A DNA stretch of 64,000 nt from Diphasiastrum complanatum (Eukaryota; Streptophyta; Lycopodiopsida; Lycopodiales; Lycopodiaceae), in NCBI GenBank assembly GCA_029204225.1, contig CM055095.1:33724590-33788589 (forward strand). The letters run 5' to 3'. Below the pieces are notes generated by a model. The model saw nothing but the letters and a program-made list of their open reading frames with translations. It did not search any database and was not told the DNA's origin. Of this stretch, positions 62,966 to 64,000 are shown piece by piece. Position 1 is the stretch's first letter; every line of letters begins with the position of its first letter. The position numbers and the translations under genes are program-made.

Positions 62966-64000
<1,035 letters not shown>

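Overview
This window comes from the nuclear genome of a plant, very probably a seed plant with a large, repeat-rich genome. It has one spliced host gene, an ABCB (MDR/P-glycoprotein type) ABC transporter, surrounded and invaded by decayed LTR retrotransposons. Plant-type signatures include Ty1/copia primer-binding sites matching initiator tRNA-Met, Ty3/gypsy primer-binding sites of the TGGCGCCGTTGCCG type, a CACTA-like terminus and a small MITE family. I see no bacterial or organellar genes and no rRNA, tRNA or CRISPR. The species cannot be named from the sequence alone.

Layout. 0-8 kb: broken copia elements, including chimeric LTR/RNase H/LTR junctions and one element (Cop-C) whose 3' half is inverted beside its 5' half. 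8-13.9 kb: mostly unassigned DNA with strong hairpins, a possible promoter-like stretch near 10.1-10.26 kb, short tandem duplications and a 560-bp purine-rich strand. 13.9-19.2 kb: a minus-strand copia relic (Cop-E) and a small copia relic with LTR pieces on both sides (Cop-F). 19.8-22.6 kb: a TIR-bearing MITE and a gypsy leader and gag (Gyp-G). 22.6-28.0 kb: the longest copia gag-pol relic (Cop-C). 28.0-36.5 kb: minus-strand copia and gypsy LTR pieces, a periodic hairpin array, a CACTA-like end, a copia gag-protease relic (Cop-I), a gypsy LTR with a (CT)n tract and another MITE.

37.3-58.0 kb holds the host gene. Seven plus-strand exons with compatible splice phases encode about 1,160 residues of a full-size ABCB transporter; only the N-terminal part is missing. 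The two nucleotide-binding domains have every canonical motif. The second visible intron is about 15.9 kb and contains a nested transposon stack. A copia element (Cop-A, 40762-51665) carries a solo LTR inside its 5' LTR (target duplication TCTAT, with the empty site preserved in its own 3' LTR). An internally deleted gypsy element (Gyp-1, 44774-50286, target duplication CATAG) lies inside its reverse-transcriptase domain. A degraded ABCB nucleotide-binding-domain fragment lies antisense just upstream of the first visible exon.

58.5-64 kb: a minus-strand copia RNase H scrap, then a copia element (Cop-B) whose LTR-leader-gag segment is tandemly duplicated, with (GA)n arrays at both junctions and in place of the gag C-terminus and protease. 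The last 900 bp runs into integrase and leaves the window.

No coherent new multi-gene system was found. The most informative signals are the dated nesting inside a transporter intron, the antisense ABCB relic, the GA-array-linked duplication, the self-inverted copia, and palindromic CACACGTGTG motifs recurring in divergent copia LTRs. Every transposon coding region here is broken, so none should be read as a functional host gene. Local names (Cop-A, Gyp-1 and so on) are mine.
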